This document shows positions 5,881-7,240 of a DNA stretch of 7,240 nucleotides, in pieces. Numbering within the stretch: the first letter of the stretch is position 1; every line of letters begins with the position of its first letter. The stretch is taken from the NCBI GenBank assembly GCA_030600525.1, contig JAUVLX010000174.1:1-7240 (forward strand), given 5' to 3'. The position numbers and the translations under genes were made by a program. Source of the stretch: Desulfobulbus sp. Lineage in GTDB: Bacteria; Desulfobacterota; Desulfobulbia; Desulfobulbales; Desulfobulbaceae. The notes beneath the pieces were generated by a model that ran no database searches, was not told the origin of the DNA, and saw nothing but the letters and a program-made list of their open reading frames with translations.

Positions 5881-6242
5881 GGCAATTAAATCAGGAAAAC
5901 GTATGAACCTTCTTGAGTAACTACATGTTGCTTAATGAGAAGAAGAATTCTTTATAAATATGGTATCAGATAGAAGGGAAAAAACAAAGAAATCTTGTAA
6001 AATCACAGCTAAGCTAAAGCATAACTGCTCGTTTTTAGAAAGAAATGAGATAGGCTGAAAATGGTGGGGATCTTATTGTTATATAGAAGAGCTATGCTTG
6101 ATTGCGAGGGAGCATCTTGTAATCTCTAATTAAAAATAGTGTCGCCAATAGTAAACGATAACCTGCACCACCAAGTTAAGTAAGATACCTTTCAGGGAAG
6201 ATATAGACGACGAGCAGATAAATGATGTTAAATAAACGGTTA
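5881..6242. other. Gene-free, A/T-rich stretch
   Basis: About 360 bases between the receiver remnant and msrA. Frames on both strands are broken by many stops, and no protein family, RNA gene, strong hairpin or repeat was recognised. It may be the residue of the gene whose end survives at 5722-5875. No convincing msrA terminator was seen at its right end. Confidence 0.6.
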
Positions 6243-6785
6243 TTATTCTTTACTCCAAATCCTTTTTAAAAAATTTTCCCGGCCTGATCCAAAGCGATAC
6301 ATTTTGTATCTGGTTGGACTTTTGAGGTGATAATCCTGATGGTAGTCCTCTGCCGGATAAAAATCAGGAGCTGGCAGTATGGGGGTGACTATCGATTCGG
6401 TGAAGATGCTTTGTTGGTTAAGTTGCTTTTTTGACTTTTCTGCAGCAACTCGTTGCGCTTCATCATAATAAAATATGGCGGTTGAATACCCGTAACCGCG
6501 ATCTACAAACTGCCCGCCTTCATCGGTGGGGTCAATTTGTTTCCAAAAGACCCCAAGCAGCTGCTCGTAGGTTACCATTGCAGGATCATACGTAACTTCT
6601 ACCACCTCTATATGTCCGCCGGGACCGTAACTTTCATAGGTCGGGTTGGCGGTTGTCCCACCGGCATATCCTGCAACCACGTCTTTTACACCGGTTATTT
6701 TTTCAAAAGGGGCTTCCATACACCAGAAGCAGCCTCCGGCAAACATTGTCTTTGCCTGTAGTAGTGCGTTTGTTTGCATGGTCAA
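6243..6785 (-). CDS. msrA: MsrA, peptide-methionine (S)-S-oxide reductase
   Basis: MsrA reduces methionine S-sulfoxide in proteins and free methionine sulfoxide, repairing oxidative damage; there is no signal peptide, so it is cytosolic. The 180-residue length is normal. The catalytic motif is GGC19FWC22ME, followed by GYAGG, GHIEVVEVTYDP (E60 acts in catalysis in this family), DRGYGYS with D95 and Y100 as likely active-site residues, and FYPAEDYHQDYH near the C-terminus. C19 is the catalytic cysteine. C22 is the only other cysteine, so no C-terminal resolving cysteine exists. The chosen start is TTG (6785), which has GGAGG six bases upstream; ATG at 6779 is possible but sits 12 bases away. 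It appears to be a single-gene unit with its own promoter. Identity is firm; only the start is uncertain. Confidence 0.97.
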   Translation of the reverse strand: MTMQTNALLQAKTMFAGGCFWCMEAPFEKITGVKDVVAGYAGGTTANPTYESYGPGGHIEVVEVTYDPAMVTYEQLLGVFWKQIDPTDEGGQFVDRGYGYSTAIFYYDEAQRVAAEKSKKQLNQQSIFTESIVTPILPAPDFYPAEDYHQDYHLKSPTRYKMYRFGSGRENFLKRIWSKE

Positions 6786-6817
6786 TTTGTTACCTCCCTG
6801 TTTGCATTGTCTTTAAT

Positions 6818-6846
6818 CGTATAGTTGATCCACTTGTGATAGACAA
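6818..6846 (-). promoter_or_regulatory. Putative sigma70-type promoter of msrA
   Basis: On the minus strand TTGTCT (6846-6841) and TATACG (6823-6818) are 17 bases apart and end 32 bases before the proposed start codon. Each box matches consensus at 4 of 6 positions. No repressor site was recognised around it. Confidence 0.4.
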
Positions 6847-6896
6847 TGATCATTATCCGTGAACAGGCAAGGTGGGAGAGGTGCTTGACGTTGGCT

Positions 6897-6942
6897 GCGA
6901 CACACCATCGGTTCCATAAACAAGGAAGCAATGGTATGTCGC
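6897..6942 (-). terminator. Hairpin just after the topoisomerase-like gene
   Basis: As minus-strand RNA, GCGACAUACCAU (6942-6931) pairs with AUGGUGUGUCGC (6908-6897) along all 12 bases, with one U-G pair and a 22-base loop. It starts 7 bases after the upstream gene's stop. On the plus strand the same position is an A-C mismatch, so the structure favours minus-strand transcripts. No T-run follows, so it may be a factor-dependent terminator or a 3'-end protector. Confidence 0.45.
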
Positions 6943-6949
6943 GAGAGGT

Positions 6950-7240
6950 TTACTTGTCGAATCCTGGGAGTCCAGGGGGAGTGAGTGTTTTTTTGCGAGG
7001 AGTACCGGTAAGATTGCTTACTCGTCTGACAACTCGGTTGGAAACACGTTTGCCCTTGGCGGTTGCCCCCTTTAACAGGTAGTCGTCAAAATCAAGTTCC
7101 AAGCTGTTGTATCTGGCGCGGGAAGAAAGAACCAGACTGACCTTGGCACGAATTTCTTGTTCACCGGTCATCAAAAAGAGGATCGCAGAACGTTTATGGT
7201 CCTCAAAAAGATGATACTCACGATTGAGAATAAACTTGGG
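6950..7240 (-). CDS. C-terminal end of a probable GyrA/ParC-type topoisomerase subunit A (5' end outside window)
   Basis: The minus-strand frame is open from the window's last base to TAA 6950-6952, giving 96 residues with no start needed inside. Residues 49-74 read LDFDDYLLKGATAKG, then KRVSNRVVRRV. This resembles the last strand-and-turn segment of the beta-propeller domain in topoisomerase IV/gyrase A-type subunits (pattern D-Y-x-V/L-K-G-x-x-A-x-G-x-x-V-S-x-x-x-V-R-x-V). The preceding part (KFILNREYHLF, RSAILFLMTG) suits the same domain. A basic, proline-rich tail (TPRKKTLTPPGLPGFDK) follows. These proteins pass one DNA duplex through another to unlink or relax chromosomes, but the catalytic part is not visible here. 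The assignment rests on a short, weakly conserved end and is only probable. msrA, 164 bases further on in the same direction, seems separately transcribed. Confidence 0.58.
   Translation of the reverse strand, partial: PKFILNREYHLFEDHKRSAILFLMTGEQEIRAKVSLVLSSRARYNSLELDFDDYLLKGATAKGKRVSNRVVRRVSNLTGTPRKKTLTPPGLPGFDK

Noticed and set aside
6846..7082. Plus-strand open frame of 78 codons
   Set aside because: It is antisense to the better supported topoisomerase-like C-terminus and to the hairpin after it.
1..7240. CRISPR arrays, tRNA or rRNA genes, phage genes, toxin-antitoxin or defence genes
   Set aside because: No regularly spaced repeats, cloverleaf, rRNA motif or matching protein family was seen on either strand.

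Overview
The window is bacterial chromosome of moderate GC. It suggests an anaerobic deltaproteobacterium, possibly a Desulfobulbales-like sulfate reducer. The reasons are the use of ThiH (oxygen-sensitive tyrosine lyase) rather than ThiO, a short divergent ThiF, and a two-receiver GGDEF protein. This assignment is inference from gene content; no marker gene settles it.

Bases 1-3539 (+ strand) hold a compact thiamine operon, thiH (5' end cut by the window edge) - thiF - thiE - thiC. thiH/thiF overlap by 1 base and thiF/thiE by 4. ThiH and ThiF serve the thiazole branch (dehydroglycine supply and sulfur-carrier activation), ThiC makes the pyrimidine (HMP-P), and ThiE joins the two halves into thiamine phosphate. 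Partners such as ThiG and ThiS, and any TPP riboswitch, would lie upstream of the window. A strong hairpin without a clear T-run separates thiC from the convergent gene that follows.

Bases 3641-4981 (- strand) encode a PleD-like diguanylate cyclase, REC-REC-GGDEF, with an apparently complete phosphorylation pocket in both receivers and an RxxD inhibitory site. Its upstream region has a putative promoter, immediately preceded by a terminator-like hairpin with a long T-run on the same strand.

Bases about 5140-6240 are a decayed accessory stretch. An IS200/IS605-family element lies on the - strand. Its tnpA has lost about 40-45 residues by an in-frame deletion and carries an internal stop, but the element still shows three hairpins at its right end and a leader hairpin that buries the tnpA ribosome binding site. 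Next to it is the broken C-terminal end of a response-regulator receiver domain, then about 360 bases in which nothing was recognised.

Bases 6243-6785 (- strand) encode MsrA, a methionine sulfoxide reductase. Bases 6950-7240 (- strand) are the C-terminal end of a larger protein, most probably a GyrA/ParC-type topoisomerase subunit A.

No clearly new biological system was found. The most informative material is the architecture of the dead IS200 element and the overlapping stems upstream of the diguanylate cyclase gene.
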